From: Onthophagus taurus
Lineage: Eukaryota; Arthropoda; Insecta; Coleoptera; Scarabaeidae
Length of the DNA stretch: 64,000 nucleotides
Assembly (NCBI RefSeq): GCF_036711975.1
Contig: NC_091972.1
Span: 9,181,001 to 9,245,000, forward strand
Direction of reading: 5' to 3'
Shown: positions 1 to 13,400 of the stretch, one piece after another
How positions within the stretch are numbered: position 1 is the stretch's first letter
Layout: every line of letters begins with the position of its first letter
The notes under the pieces: model-generated
What the model was told of the DNA's origin: nothing
The model's input: the letters and a program-made list of their open reading frames with translations, nothing else
Databases searched by the model: none
Made by a program: the position numbers and the translations under genes

Positions 1-736
1 GTTCAACGGGAGCGAATCGATAGACGCGCGTACGACCGACAAAAACTAAAACGTACACGTCGGGAGGGGGAGAGAAGACGTCGAAAATAAGAGGATAGCG
101 CGCGGCGACGCTAATTCGCCGCGGTTCGTTCGGTCAGTTTACCGCGACGCGTCGTCCCCCGCATATATTTAACGCTGCCGCGAAAACCTCCGCCGTAGGT
201 ATGTACCTAAAATCAAAAGAGAATTTTAAATAATTAAAAAATAATTAATTCATCGATCAATTGTTTTTTATGCAAATAGTAATAGTTATCAATAATCGAT
301 TAAAAAGGAAAAGAGAGTAGTGTTAAAAAATAATAGCTTATTAAATATAGCGGTAAGGCAATAATGCGTACCGCGCGGTTTTGCGGTGGCAATATTATAG
401 GTAGTTTAGTTCGGCCGTTCTCCCTAACGGGGGGAGTGCGTCGGCGCGTCGCGACGGTGTACGGTCCGCGTAGGCCCGAGCCGATTCATTGATCAAGTAG
501 TCAAGTCGAGTTGAGTCGCGGGGTCAAGTCAAGTCGGCGGCGGCGGAGGAGGCGCGGCGGTGGTAAGACAGACCGAAAGGAGCAGGAGGAGGAAAGGGAC
601 TGTTTCGAGAGGATGCCGGGTGCGACCGCGGCGGTTTTGGTTCCGGGTCCATCAACGGTGATGATGACGATGACGGTTACGAAGGCGGCAAAGGCGACGA
701 CGAAGGTGACGGGGGTCGGTATTGGCGGGCCATGAG
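1..736 (+). promoter_or_regulatory. brp: bruchpilot 5' flank / probable 5'UTR
   Basis: GC- and CpG-rich blocks (about 1-190 and 360-736) interrupted by an AT-rich stretch (about 195-350) precede the first coding exon. A TCAGTT initiator-like hexamer lies at about 136-141, but no TATA box or downstream element clearly supports it. The CpG richness contrasts with the AT-rich surroundings and fits a promoter/5'UTR. The transcription start site cannot be fixed from sequence alone. Confidence 0.5.
613..735 (+). other. upstream ORF ending one base before the brp start codon
   Basis: An ATG at 613 opens a 40-codon frame (Ala/Thr/Val/Gly-rich) that ends with TGA at 733-735. The brp ATG begins at 737, so a single base separates them. 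If the transcript includes this segment, ribosomes would translate the uORF and would have to reinitiate or leaky-scan to reach brp. The peptide matches nothing I recognise and its function is inferred only from position. Confidence 0.4.
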
Positions 737-1456
737 ATGTCTCGCGACGCGTACGTCGGGGGTAGCCGGTCCCCGAGGGGCGTGAGGTTACCCACCGTGG
801 ACCGGTCGCCGAGCAGGGTGTACCATCCGGGCGGTAGCCCGGTCGGCGTCGGCGTCGGAGTCGGCAGGAAAGCACCGCGCCAGACAAGAAGCGGAAACGC
901 GTCTCCTGATCACGTCGTATCCACGTCGTACCAGGGGGGGTACTACCACGAGGACCTCGGTAGTCCGATGCTCGAGGAGCGCGGCAGACCGTTGGCCGTC
1001 GGACCGGGAGTCGGGGGTCACCATCGCTCGAGGAGTGCGACCCGTCCCTCGAACCCGATGTCCGTCCGGTACCAATCGCTGGACAGGGGTCCGCCGCCTG
1101 TCGACCACGATCGCGAATTCTTGCCGATAAGGGACCGAAGAGACAGATCGCTCGAAAGAAGTTTGTACTTTGACGACGATCCGTATATCGGCGGAGGCAG
1201 ATCTGCACGACAGTCACCTGTCTCGCATCAACCCTTTCTCGGAGAGCTTCAGCACCAAAACTCCGACCTGCAAAAGGAGCTCGGAACACTTAAAAAAGAA
1301 TTAGAACTGACCAACCAGAAGCTCGGATCGTCGATGCACTCGATCAAGACCTTCTGGAGTCCAGAACTGAAGAAGGAGAGGGCGTTACGGAAGGAAGAAT
1401 CCGCCAAGTACAATATGATCAACGAACAACTCAAACTACTTAGCAGCGAAAATCAG
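737..1456 (+). CDS. brp: brp coding exon 1 (residues 1-240)
   Basis: Starts MSRDAYVGGSRSP, continues as a low-complexity Ser/Arg/Pro/Gly region, then YQSLDRG, DREFLPIRD and the conserved ELKS/CAST segment beginning FLGELQHQNSDLQKEL and ending KLLSSENQ. The donor is CAG|gtaaat, phase 0. The longer open frame reaching 1546 is intron read-through. The N-terminal unstructured part matches the insect BRP N-terminus in style (RSRSATRPS, YQSLDRGPP). Confidence 0.95.
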
Positions 1457-4400
1457 GTAAATATTTTATTTACACTACTTTCATTATTTGTTTTGATACA
1501 TATCCACATACATAGAACATATTATCATAAAACTCGCATATCATAAAAATTCCATGGAAACGGAGCAAATCCATGTAAATGCCGTAGTGCGTAAAGCGTG
1601 GGAGGACGAAAGCGTAGGACGCGCTCATCGATCGAAAAACTAAAACACCCGCTACTTACCCCACTGGTTCTGATCATAACCTAACAATATAGTATATTAA
1701 GAAATAATCATTAAAACTATTTACAACCACAACATTTAATATGGCAAATGATTAAATCCAGAAAACTAGCGGAATAAGAATCAAAAAAAATAACCAATAC
1801 AATGAATTTCACTTAAAATGCAATACAGCGTGTCCCGTATCTTCCGCATCAGAGCATTATACGGTTGTAGAATACATTATTCTGAAGCGATCTTTCTAAT
1901 AAAATTTTTTCGAAATGTTTATAATAACCGCACGGGAACTGTTTAACGACGACCAATAACGGACGACTTTGATTCATCGAAAAAGTTTATTTCTCTTTCC
2001 ATGACGAATCTATTGGTGAGTACACGTGGGAAACGAGTTATCATCGGCGTAGCGAACCGGCCGAGGGTGGCACCGATTACCTGAGTCTGATTTGCGATCT
2101 GCTGATTGGACGAAAAACAGTTCCTTTAAACAGTTCCCGTGCGGTTATTATAAACATTTCGAAAAAATTTTATTAGAAAGATCGCTTCAGAATAATGTAT
2201 CCTACAACCTATAATGCTCTATAACTCTATAATGCGTATAATGCTCTGATGCGGAAGATACGGGACACGCTGTATACAAAAATATATTTCCATAGAAACC
2301 ATACTTACTTTGTCCCACATAATTTCTAGTTGTAGATCTAGTGTTAGTTCTAGTTTTACACTAGCACTATCACTAGAACTAACACAAAACCTAGAATCAT
2401 TGCGGTTTAGTTATCTTGAGAGACGTGCGGCTAAATCCGAATGTGTTTAGTTCTCGGCCTAGTGTTAGTTCTAATACTGTACTAGCACTATCACTAGAAC
2501 TAACACTAGACCTAGAAGTACAATCATTCGGGTTTAGCCGTCTTGAGAGACGTGCGGTTAAACTCGAATGTTTCTAGTTCTCAGTCTAGTGTTAGTTCTA
2601 GCGATAGTTCTAGTTTTAGCTGTTATTCAGCGTTAGATTGTTGCAGTTGTTTGTTGAACTAAAACTAGAACTATCACTAGAATTAATACTAGACCTAGAA
2701 CTAGAATCATTCGGGTTTAGCCGTACGTCTCTTAAGACGGCTAATCCCGAATGTTTCTAGTTCTAGATCTAGTATTAGTTCTGGTGATAGTTCTAGTTTT
2801 AGCTGTTATTCAGCGTTAGATTGTTGTAGTTGTTTGTTGAACTAAAACTAGAACTAACACAAGACCTAGAACTAAAATCATCATCACTTAATACGGCCGA
2901 AAACTCAGGATTATCATAAGAACGTTTACTTTGCTTACTATTAAGCTATGTTGCATTTTATGTGGGACAGTGCAAGTACATAGTAGTTTCGTCACTATGG
3001 TTGGAGTTGTATGAGATTTATGGTATGTAGTTTTGAAGGATATTTCAAGTATCATTATTATGGTTTATTTTTGCTAACTATTAATTTAATCAAAATATTT
3101 TCTTGTTATATTTATCTGGCAGATAAATGCGGTGTTGGCAAAGAGTATGCTTAAAGAGTATATTTATAATAATAATAATAATAATAATCTTTATTACCGT
3201 AATAACATATTACAAAGTCAAATGTAACAACATAATAATATTTCAATTCAAAAATACTTCTATTTACAAAATTATTTCAAAAAAATCTTCAATGGAATAT
3301 AATGGTGCTTCCATTAGTGCTTCTTTTATTACACACTGGAGCCGTTGTTGTGGTAGCATCCGTATGCGCTGGGGAAGGTGATTAAACAGTTTAATACCCC
3401 AGAAAATACTGTTGTCTTGCGTCTTTTTTAACCGATGCATCGGTATTGCAAGTTCTTCTTTTTGTCTAGTGTTGTATTCGTGCTTCTCATTATTGGCAAT
3501 ATGTTTATCAATATTTTGTCGCATATCTGTAATACAATTTAGTACATATACTGAATATATGGTAAGTATACGCTGCTCTTTAAAATATTGTTTGCAACTT
3601 TGAGTTGATTTAAGATTGCATAGCGCCCTCAATGCCTTTTTTTGGAGAAGAAAGACTCTTTCTGCTGCAGACGATGCTCCCCAGAATAATATACCGAAAG
3701 TAGCAATGCTGTGGAAGTTGGCATAATAGGCAAGTCGCGCTGCAAAGATGGTGGCTACATTTCGTATTCTCCTTACGGTATAAATTGCAGTGTTCAATTT
3801 TTTAGAAATGTTCTCTACATGTACTTGCCAGTTAAGTTTGTTATCCAAATAAATTCCCAAAAATTTTAGGCTGTTATTCTCTGCCCCAACATTGTTTTGG
3901 AAATGCAGGTATTGAGTCTTCTCTTCATTTAATTTTAAACCATTGTTACCAAACCATTTTTTTGCTGCTACTAATGTTAGCTGAGTTTTAGTTTGCAGAT
4001 CATCCATATTGTTCGCAGTGGATATAAAGGTGGTGTCATCCGCGTACAAGCACACATTGTCATTAGGTACAGAGTAAGGCATGTCATTTACATAAATTAC
4101 AAACAAGAGAGGGCCCAGGATAGAACCTTGTGGTACACCAACGTTGATATCATACGTTTTAGACAGAGCTCCATCTATTATCACCGTTTGCTTTCTATTG
4201 CACAAATATGAAGTGAACATGCTAAGGGCTGTGCCTCTTACACCATAGCAATCCAATTTGTATAGCAGATACGAGTGGCTAACACTATCAAATGCCTTAC
4301 TTAAATCGATACTAATCAATTCAACATATTTCCTCTGATCGATTGCCTTGATAATGGATTGTATTATTTCATTAACTCCACTAGTAATAGATCGTCCTTT

Positions 4401-7400
4401 TATATAACCGTGTTGGTGATCATTGAAGAGCTCAGTCTTCTTAAAAAAATTTGTCAGTCTGTCGGCCAAAACGTACTCGAAGATTTTGGAAATTGTAGGG
4501 AGAATCGATATTGGTCTATAACTTGCTGGATTTTCCAGATGTCCCTTTTTGTAGATGGGGCATATTTTAGCAACTTTTAATTCGTCAGGGAACACACCAT
4601 GTTTTAAACATGCATTTATTAAGTTTCTGTATGAAAACAACTAATCGATTAATCGTACAAGATAATGGTAAAAGTGACTTTAATTTACGTCTAAATGAAC
4701 ATCCCATAATTCATAAGTGGTAATAGTAAACTTACAACACCGATTGCGCGTTATTACTAATAAACAATATTGCCGAGTTGTATACGTTAATAGATGCGCC
4801 TTAAACGTATCATATACTACGTATATCGGTCATTGGGTGACGTAATACGTGTACAGTAGTGAAATGGCAGAGTAAATTTCCCGAACATTAACGATCAATC
4901 ACCGGTAGGGCACTCGGCGTGCTCTGTTTAGTCTCCGATACTCGAAACGTCCCCATTTACACATACAAACACATACATGGCAGACGTATACTCTGGCGGT
5001 TCGAAGCAGTAATGCCAGTTTTGCAATCGGTTCGGTAAGCGAAACCCCGGAAAACGATCCCCTATCGTATACCCTTCAAAACCCATCGTCTCGTCCCGTG
5101 CCGCCATTTAATACACACGTACACCCCAGCATAAATGTACGATTGTTGGTTATTGTTAAGGGAGAATGAACAATGGTTACTCAAGTTTCACAACGGATAC
5201 GTTTGTTCTCAATAAATAGAGTTTTGTAAAAAAATCGGTTATAATAAGTTGTTTAAATTAATCAAATAATGAAATCTCACAGCAATAATAAATCATAATT
5301 AATTAAAATTGACACTCAAAATGAATTGAGTACAGGATACACAAAAATTAAACCAATTATATTCAGTCAATTGTATTATTAAAAAATGTTATATATAGTA
5401 TCACTAAAAGGTTTTTGTTAAACTAATAAGTGGGTACACGAGGAACACAAAGTTAGTAAAAGCTCGGGAGTATTTTAATGGAAAACCTTTAGCTACTCAT
5501 ATTAACGAAGTTTCAATATCATGAACGAACGATGTTCATAAAATCATCATCCTGGCTATAAATCATTTCGGCCATTATTAACTATCAACGTTGTTGTAGG
5601 GTGGATAGTACTTTACACAAATTATAACGAAAATGTGGATTATTCTACCTCAAAAACAAAACAAATATTTACCATTAACGCGACAAATTCTAATAAAAAA
5701 TACCTACAAAGAGTCTATGTTTTGTCTCGATTAAGCGGATGTCCCATTTAACGACCGACCAATTAAGCGGATTACCCTGCACATAAAACGATCCCTAAAA
5801 TCAATTGAATCTCACCATTCATTACATTCTGCATTTTGAAAATTTGTTACCCATGTTTTGTAAATTGAGGTCAAAACTAAACAACACTATACTTAAAAAT
5901 CGCGGTACAGTTATAAACACCAAAATTAGTTAGTTCATTGCGCATTTATTAAGAATATTAAAATCTCTTGCGAATTTGAGTTCCACATTTGACGATTTAT
6001 CGTGGTGGTAAAGGACGAGGTTTAGCTGCATCGAAATGAAAGTTACAAAATCAAACTCGTATGTAATGAACAAGTAAAACCTTGCAAGTTAAAATATTTT
6101 ATCTCAGATTAAAAACTGTAGTTCAAGATCTTGGAATAATAAATTAACAGTATTCTGCAGATTTTCATTTTCGTGTTTCTGGATAATGATCATTACAATG
6201 ATATCTTTGAGCTCATTTACACGTCGGGTATCTAATCCATGCGCCAAGTTAATGAAAGATTTTTTAATTGAACCCCTACAGCGTCGAAAACAGCTTTGAT
6301 GCTATTCAATACGTCGTCTGTCGGGACTTCTCCTGGGAATTAATTCTAGAGTAATACTCTGCGGTGTTAATCTTATCTATGAGCTGAATATTTTTCATAT
6401 TCAACACGTTGTTATCAATTTATTTCTTATTAATTGTTTGAAAAGATTTATTTGTTCAGATATTATGTTCCTGTAACTGGTACATAGTAGTTATCGATTG
6501 GCATTTTCAATCATCAGAAATGATGTTAATAAGTGCATCATATTACTTCGAGGCGATTTATTGTTCTTGAATTGATCTGATCCCCTCAAATTGCTAGAAA
6601 AACAGATATAGGCAATCACTGCTTTCAAAATCAATATATCTTCACAAATTTCAAAATTCTGTTTGCGTACACAGTGTAGAATTTTACAAGTGTTAAAGCT
6701 AGATTGGCTCGAATGCCATATTAAGTATTAAAAAATGTAGTACAATTACACCCATCTCACGCACTGCTTAATTACATTTATTTATTCTAATCTGTGAGCC
6801 TCCCACGCCCGTTTAAAGACCACAGTTTAAGCCTATTAATCTCACGTTTATCATAACTTTTAATTCAGATTCTGGAATTATCTTTTCTTTGATTTCAAAA
6901 TATCTCAGAAAGTTACGTAAAAAGAATACTTATGTCAGAAAAAGTGTAAGCCACAAAAAAGGTGTTACAGTTAGAAAGAAAAACATTTAAACATTAATAT
7001 GATACATTTTAAAGCATTTAATGTGCAATTCCACGTTACAGTTAGAACATTTCTTCTGGACTTTTTTATGACGAATTCTGCAACGCGTTTGCTTTTTTTG
7101 TCTAATGAGCAAATCATCTTGAGTATCTCAACATTTACGCCACCTCCGATTGACGAATTTAGTGCAAAAGTTCTCAAATTTCGCAACCACAGTTAATTGT
7201 GTTTTTGAGTTATCGTGTTTACACATACATACATATACGCTGACCTAAACTAAAAATAATCTAAATGGATCCCCTGGCCTCTGAAAACGTAGAGATCCAT
7301 CAAAATCTCGAGGTCAAATTTTTATACGATTACAATACCTTCTCTTTATATACATGAGAAGGAATAAAAAAAATCATCATCTGTTATTTACATAGAACTG

Positions 7401-10400
7401 CAATAAGTTCGGAAGATTAAAAACACTGTGAACGGAGTACTCATTTAAAATGTCTCAAAATGTTTTTAAGTACACTTTTTAAGTAAATCAAAAACAAACG
7501 TTTTTTTATAATCTTTACAATTACTTCAAGAAAGAGAAGCTCAATCCACCTTTGTTTTAAAGATATTTCCCAAGATGAAGTTGCTTTTAGTAGACAGAAA
7601 TAACCAATCCCGAAAAGAGTTTTATTTAAATGGATCAACTAAAAGAAATACTGGATTCTTTTAAAGAATATTTCAAATGGTGTATTGGCATTGTTTCGAG
7701 TTGGACACTTGCCAAATGTGTCTTTTATTAAATGAAATGAACACCACATAAAGAAATAAGTAATTGCTGAATAAATAATTGGTTCTTATTGCTTTTAGTA
7801 AGTGTTTAAAAAAACCATTAAAGCTTTTTAATTAAAATTTTTTGCATAGATTATTATTTATTATGATTAAATGAGTTAAATATTTTTTCCCAATTTTTAG
7901 TATGGTTATTGGCATTGTTTCGAGTTGGTAGATAGCCAAATCTCTTTTTGTATAAAGTTATCAATAATATAAAATGACACAAATATGAAAAAGACTAAAT
8001 TAAGCGATAAATCAAAAATAACCATTTTAGATGTTATATTTCAAAAATTCGTTGAACTGATGTTACAACGGTGAAGATATGTGCACTATTTTCTACTTTA
8101 CCGTTTGCCGCTTAGAAAATAAACAGTGCACCCTTCTATTTATAAACAAGCTACTGACAGTGACTCAAAATGGGACAAACCATCAACTTGTTATTAAACA
8201 GAAGTGTTTGTATTATTTTTTAAATACGCATTCCTAGTTTGCGGTGGCCGGGTAAATACAATTAAAAGAAACGATTTAAACGTTTATTTGGAGTAAACTT
8301 TTTCGTAAGTTGCGTATTATTGAGAGTAAATTTGAATGTAAATAAAATATTCCGGATGCCAAGGAGAAATGCGGTCTGCACATTACTACGTACTAAAAAT
8401 AGGTAGTCGGAGACCAAACGGCGTCTCTCTGTCCACTTCCAGAAACAGTTTTTAACGCTTAGTCCAAGATTACAAAAGCAACAAGTAAAACAATTCATAG
8501 AGTTCAAACGATTTTTTCAAACTTATTAAATAAACTTTAATTAAGTTCTTTTAGATCTATCACTCTTCCCATAGTTATGTTGACAGTTTCTACTAAACAT
8601 TTCTTCAAATAACTTCAAATAAACAGAAGATCTCGGACAGTTCTCCCATTTTTAAACTTAATTGGCATTCGGATTGGAACGTTTATCAAAACATTTATTG
8701 AAGAGTTTTTTCAATTGTTTATAATTGATCTAAATTAATGGATATTGTTGATAGAGTACTCGATGGATTCGAGTATACAATTTTTAATAACAATTTATTT
8801 ACGTTGTGTTAACCTTGACTTATTTTTAACAACTTATAAATACAGAGAAATAGATATTTAGGTTGTTAAAGCAAACTAGGAAGATTTTATTTGTAATATT
8901 TCTTTAAGGTGGCGCAACTGATGCTGACGTCAACTAATTTAAGAGCATAAACGGCGCCTGCTGGCCGAGTCAGTCAGTTTACTGGAACGTAATGAATACA
9001 ATCTACTATGTTAGAACCCACCCACCAGTTTGATGAGTTAATATCATCAAGTCCAACGATAAGACAAAGTGAAAATAGTACATTGTGTAGTAGATTGTAG
9101 TAGAGAACATTACTAAAAATACTTGTGCAAGTGACAAAGAAGCCTTTATAAATTTATTAATTAAGTTTTGACTTGCTTAATTAATTCATTTAAAATTTAT
9201 CCTAATGAAATTAAATTTAATTTAATTCTAATTAATATCGATTAGTTTTCACAAGATACTAATTTATTTACTACAGTCTTAAATAGATTCGAATCAAATT
9301 GTTATAAATACATATTAAAATAATTCAAAAAATCTTGTATTATCTTAATTCAAAATTAACTTTTTTTAATAAATGAAAACTCTTCGAGTTACATATTAAG
9401 TTTATAACGTATGTGAAACAGTTTAGAGAAAGATGTGACGTTATTAAGCGTTCCAAGCTATAAACTATGACCATAGTTTTAAAAATAGATTCGAGTACGG
9501 CTCGTTCTAACATTGGAAGAACTCTCGTCGCTACGTAAAACTTTTCCCGACCAAGATGATGTTATGAGTTTTCGAAATAAATGACCTTGTCTTTCCGACA
9601 TTTCGCGAAAACAAGAGCTTTTTTACAAGGGTTAAAAAGGTGTCTTGTTTTGTAAGTTTGCCAACAAGCCATTATGTCTTTTAATCGATTCAAGAACTTC
9701 CGGTCGTTATAGAATGACAATTTTATGCATCAGTTATTTTGAGACAATAATCTAATTGAAAAAATGTTTACCTACAATTATTTTGTTGAAGAATGAGCAA
9801 TAAGAGCTTTTTGGGAAGGTGATAAAATAAAGAAGCAAAGACGAAAACGAATTCGAAATTAAATTACGACCACTTTAAGCTGTTATTAAACCATCTCTCG
9901 GGCAGCAAATTGCTTTCTAGCGTTTTGAGAACGGTCGGTTTTACTCGATGATGGCGTGAAATTAAATTTTCCGCTTTTAACGCTTTGTTATCATTTTTGT
10001 AAACAATTCACCAAAAGCATCTATAATTATAATTCTTAATAAAATATTGTTAAGGTTCACAAAATGATTAAAATATACTTTGGTTTTGCTTCGTAGTTTA
10101 TTTGAAAACGCTACATTTCGTGCGGACAGTTTACCTTTTAAACCCACCAAACCATGATTTAAAACGATCGATCGAGACCGATAGTAGCTTTGGCAGTTCG
10201 TGACCACATACAGTCGATTCTTTGTATGTCACTCTTGTAGTCCGAAACACGCAACCCACCAATTACGAATTTGCCACCAAACGGAAAGTAGAAAACTTCC
10301 CAGAAGCGAAACACGTTAATTTTTAAAAAGTCACCACCACCAACTTCCTGACGCCAACGCAAGCAATCGTGACTCATATTAAAATTTCATGGTATCACAC

Positions 10401-13400
10401 TTAACAAAAAGGAAAAAAATGTTTTAATTGGTAGCTAGGTCAAGTTCAATTTAAAGTTTAAATGCGTTTTATTCATTTTCTTTTCATATTCTCCAATACA
10501 TGAAGAGTTTAGTTTTATTAGACACAGAAATTGTATTTAAAACGAGAGAGTTGTATTTAGCTAACTCGTACTTGAGCTGCTGCCTATGTAGAAAAATAGC
10601 ACAAATTTGTAACCTTACTATCTACAGATATAGATAACTAATTACTGGAGATGACAATAGTTGATGGAGAAGGATGAACTAGAAGTGGAATCTGTAGTTC
10701 TTTTGAAATTAGGAAATATTGCTGGAAACAATTCCTACGTTAACACTACTAGTTTCCACAAACTAAAAGTGAACTAAAATATATCATCTTTTTTTAAAGG
10801 CTGACCATGGATCTTGTAACGAAACAAATATGTGCCAGGAAAAATGTACCATCAATGCCAAGACTTTTGTTCTAAAAAGCAGGATAAAAAACAAGAAATA
10901 CTGCAAGGATTGCTATTTGTAATCTCCACTGTAATTTCTTGTGTGTAATTTTTAGACAAAAAGTTTTTAATTTTAATAATTCACTAATATATGTTTCAGT
11001 TTTGACTTCATTTGTTAAAAAACAAATTTCAGCTATTCCAACAAAAAAAGAAAATAAAGTAATAGAATCAAAAATACCCTCGCCATTTACAATATAAGCC
11101 AATTTGGGAGCATCATATAAAAGTTAATGGTGCAACCCTTTATTTTCATCGACATGGTTTTAGCTTTTAATTTAATGTAATCATGCAGCGTTAGCTATCT
11201 CGGATGTATTGCCAAATCCATACTATTGGATACGGATCCTATTCGATAAAAGTGCATGAAGTGAGATTTTATTTACATTCATTAAAATAAATCGTAACCT
11301 TTAATATATGATCCCTAAAATATAGAACTTAACCAATTTCAAATCTTTCCTTCATTATTGGTCTCATTCTTGCTAAATTTTTCTTACACTCATTTGTAAC
11401 CAAGTCTACAAGAAGTAGAAGCAAAACTAATTTTGGAGAGGTTGCAAAAACCTAAAATCTCAGGAATAAATTGTTTTTATGACGGCGATAATGAATGTGT
11501 CAATGAAAATGAAAGTGAAAATGTTTATTAATCCTCTGTGCCTACGTACACTAAATCATAATCCTACACGTTTTAAAGTGTGGTAACAAGGTTTACTGAA
11601 AGTTTTAGGAATATTATAGTAGAAGCTACTAAATAAAATAAATCAGACGTAGTTTCCTTTAACTTTAAATGAAGCATATGTCTAAAAGGGATATTATAAG
11701 TACATCACTTTTTGCAAACACTATGCTATGGGTTCTTTGATATTTCAATATTTTTCAAGATATATTTCCAGATAAGGAAAAAATCCGAAATTTTGTGGAT
11801 TACTGAAAGTGTATTGAAATAGTACAACCATTTCTCAATAAAGGCTTACATTATACATAGACCATTGATATTCATCCCCATAATTTTATCTAAAGTTATT
11901 AAAGCAAGAAACAATTGCAGTAGGAACTTTTTCGGAAGAATATAGATAAATATGCTAAAAGTACTAGCTTCCTACAAGCTAAAAAGGCGGAAATGTTTAA
12001 AAGGATATAAAAACGATGAATTAACAAAAACGATGAATTACGTACGGTCGTGGATACTTCTTGCCGTTAAAAGATATAAACAAATGGCAATTTAGCTAAT
12101 AGACATGGCGATTGTCAATGCATATATCATTAATATAACCCACATCATATCATTTAACAATCGCCGAAGAATTATTGCAGCAATTGGTCTTTTACCACAG
12201 AACGAAGCTAAGAACGCTTCCGTTTTTTCCATAGTTGTCTCTATGATTTGTCTCTTTGTCATCTTCTTTTTTCTTCACCTTTACTTGATTTTTTTTTCTC
12301 TCTTCTCTCCACCATGATGACTATTTTTTGTTATTATTCTATTTACACTTTTCTTCTCGTACTCAATATTAAATTTTCTAAGCATTCCCAGTTATCCTAT
12401 ATTTATTTCTGTGTGTGGTTTTGTTGTTTGCATCGTAAATTTTCAGGTTTAACCAGAACAACAAACTTTTAATTTTCTCCTTCCCCTCCAATTCCATAAC
12501 ATCTCGGAAACCAATCTCAACTAAATACCACCTTCAAAGATACTGTTTATTACATTTTAATTTGTTTTGAAACATTGCTTTGCAGTAAATGAACCAAGAA
12601 CAAACAAGACATCGTTGAAGCGTTAAATGTGCATCTAACCATTGTTTTATTACGAACGTAATTTTTCTATCATGAAATTTTTTTTGATTTGTTGGCGAGA
12701 CGATCTGTAACATTAAATATGAAAGAACCTTTGTCGTTCGGAATTCCAAATAATTCCTTAACAATAGGAATCACACACGCTAAAACTGATTGCTATTATT
12801 AATAAATTTAAGTTTAAATTGAATTCAATCAAGTTTTGAAATAGATCTTTTCTAGCATCACTTCTATAATTTACAATAATACACCAACGTTACATCACTA
12901 ATGAAAAAACTACTACATGCTTAGGTTACCAATCCTTAAACCTGTCGTTTTTAAATAAATATGATTAATACTAAAGACAGTCTTATTGAGACCGCAGAGA
13001 TCAATCAAAAAGTCTTCATACACTCTACAAATTTTGAGTTTTGCTTTTATATAATATTATTACAATTTTGAAAAAAATCTGAAAAGATATGTTATAAACC
13101 CAGATCTGGGGTTAATCTCTAAAGTTAACGCTGAGAAACGTTTAAATTTTGCTATTGTAAGTACTGTAAAACCTGGTGGTGCGATGCGATGTCAGCAGTT
13201 AAGGTAGAAAATTCATATTTACTGAAGGTATTATGGATCATAGGATCTATAATAGGATATCTATTCACATTTATGCTATAGTTTGCTGTAAAGTATACGT
13301 CTTCTTAGTTTTGAAATCACAGAATTTTTCAGCATGAAAATAATCTGAAGCATACAACTACAAATGTGAAGTATTGGTTGCTATATAATGTACTGAAACA

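Noticed and set aside
511-735. 74-codon plus-strand frame before brp
   Set aside because: Needs a non-ATG start. Only the part from the ATG at 613 is kept, as a uORF.
501-1289. 262-codon minus-strand frame over brp exon 1
   Set aside because: Antisense shadow of a GC-rich coding exon; Arg/Ser-rich junk without motifs.
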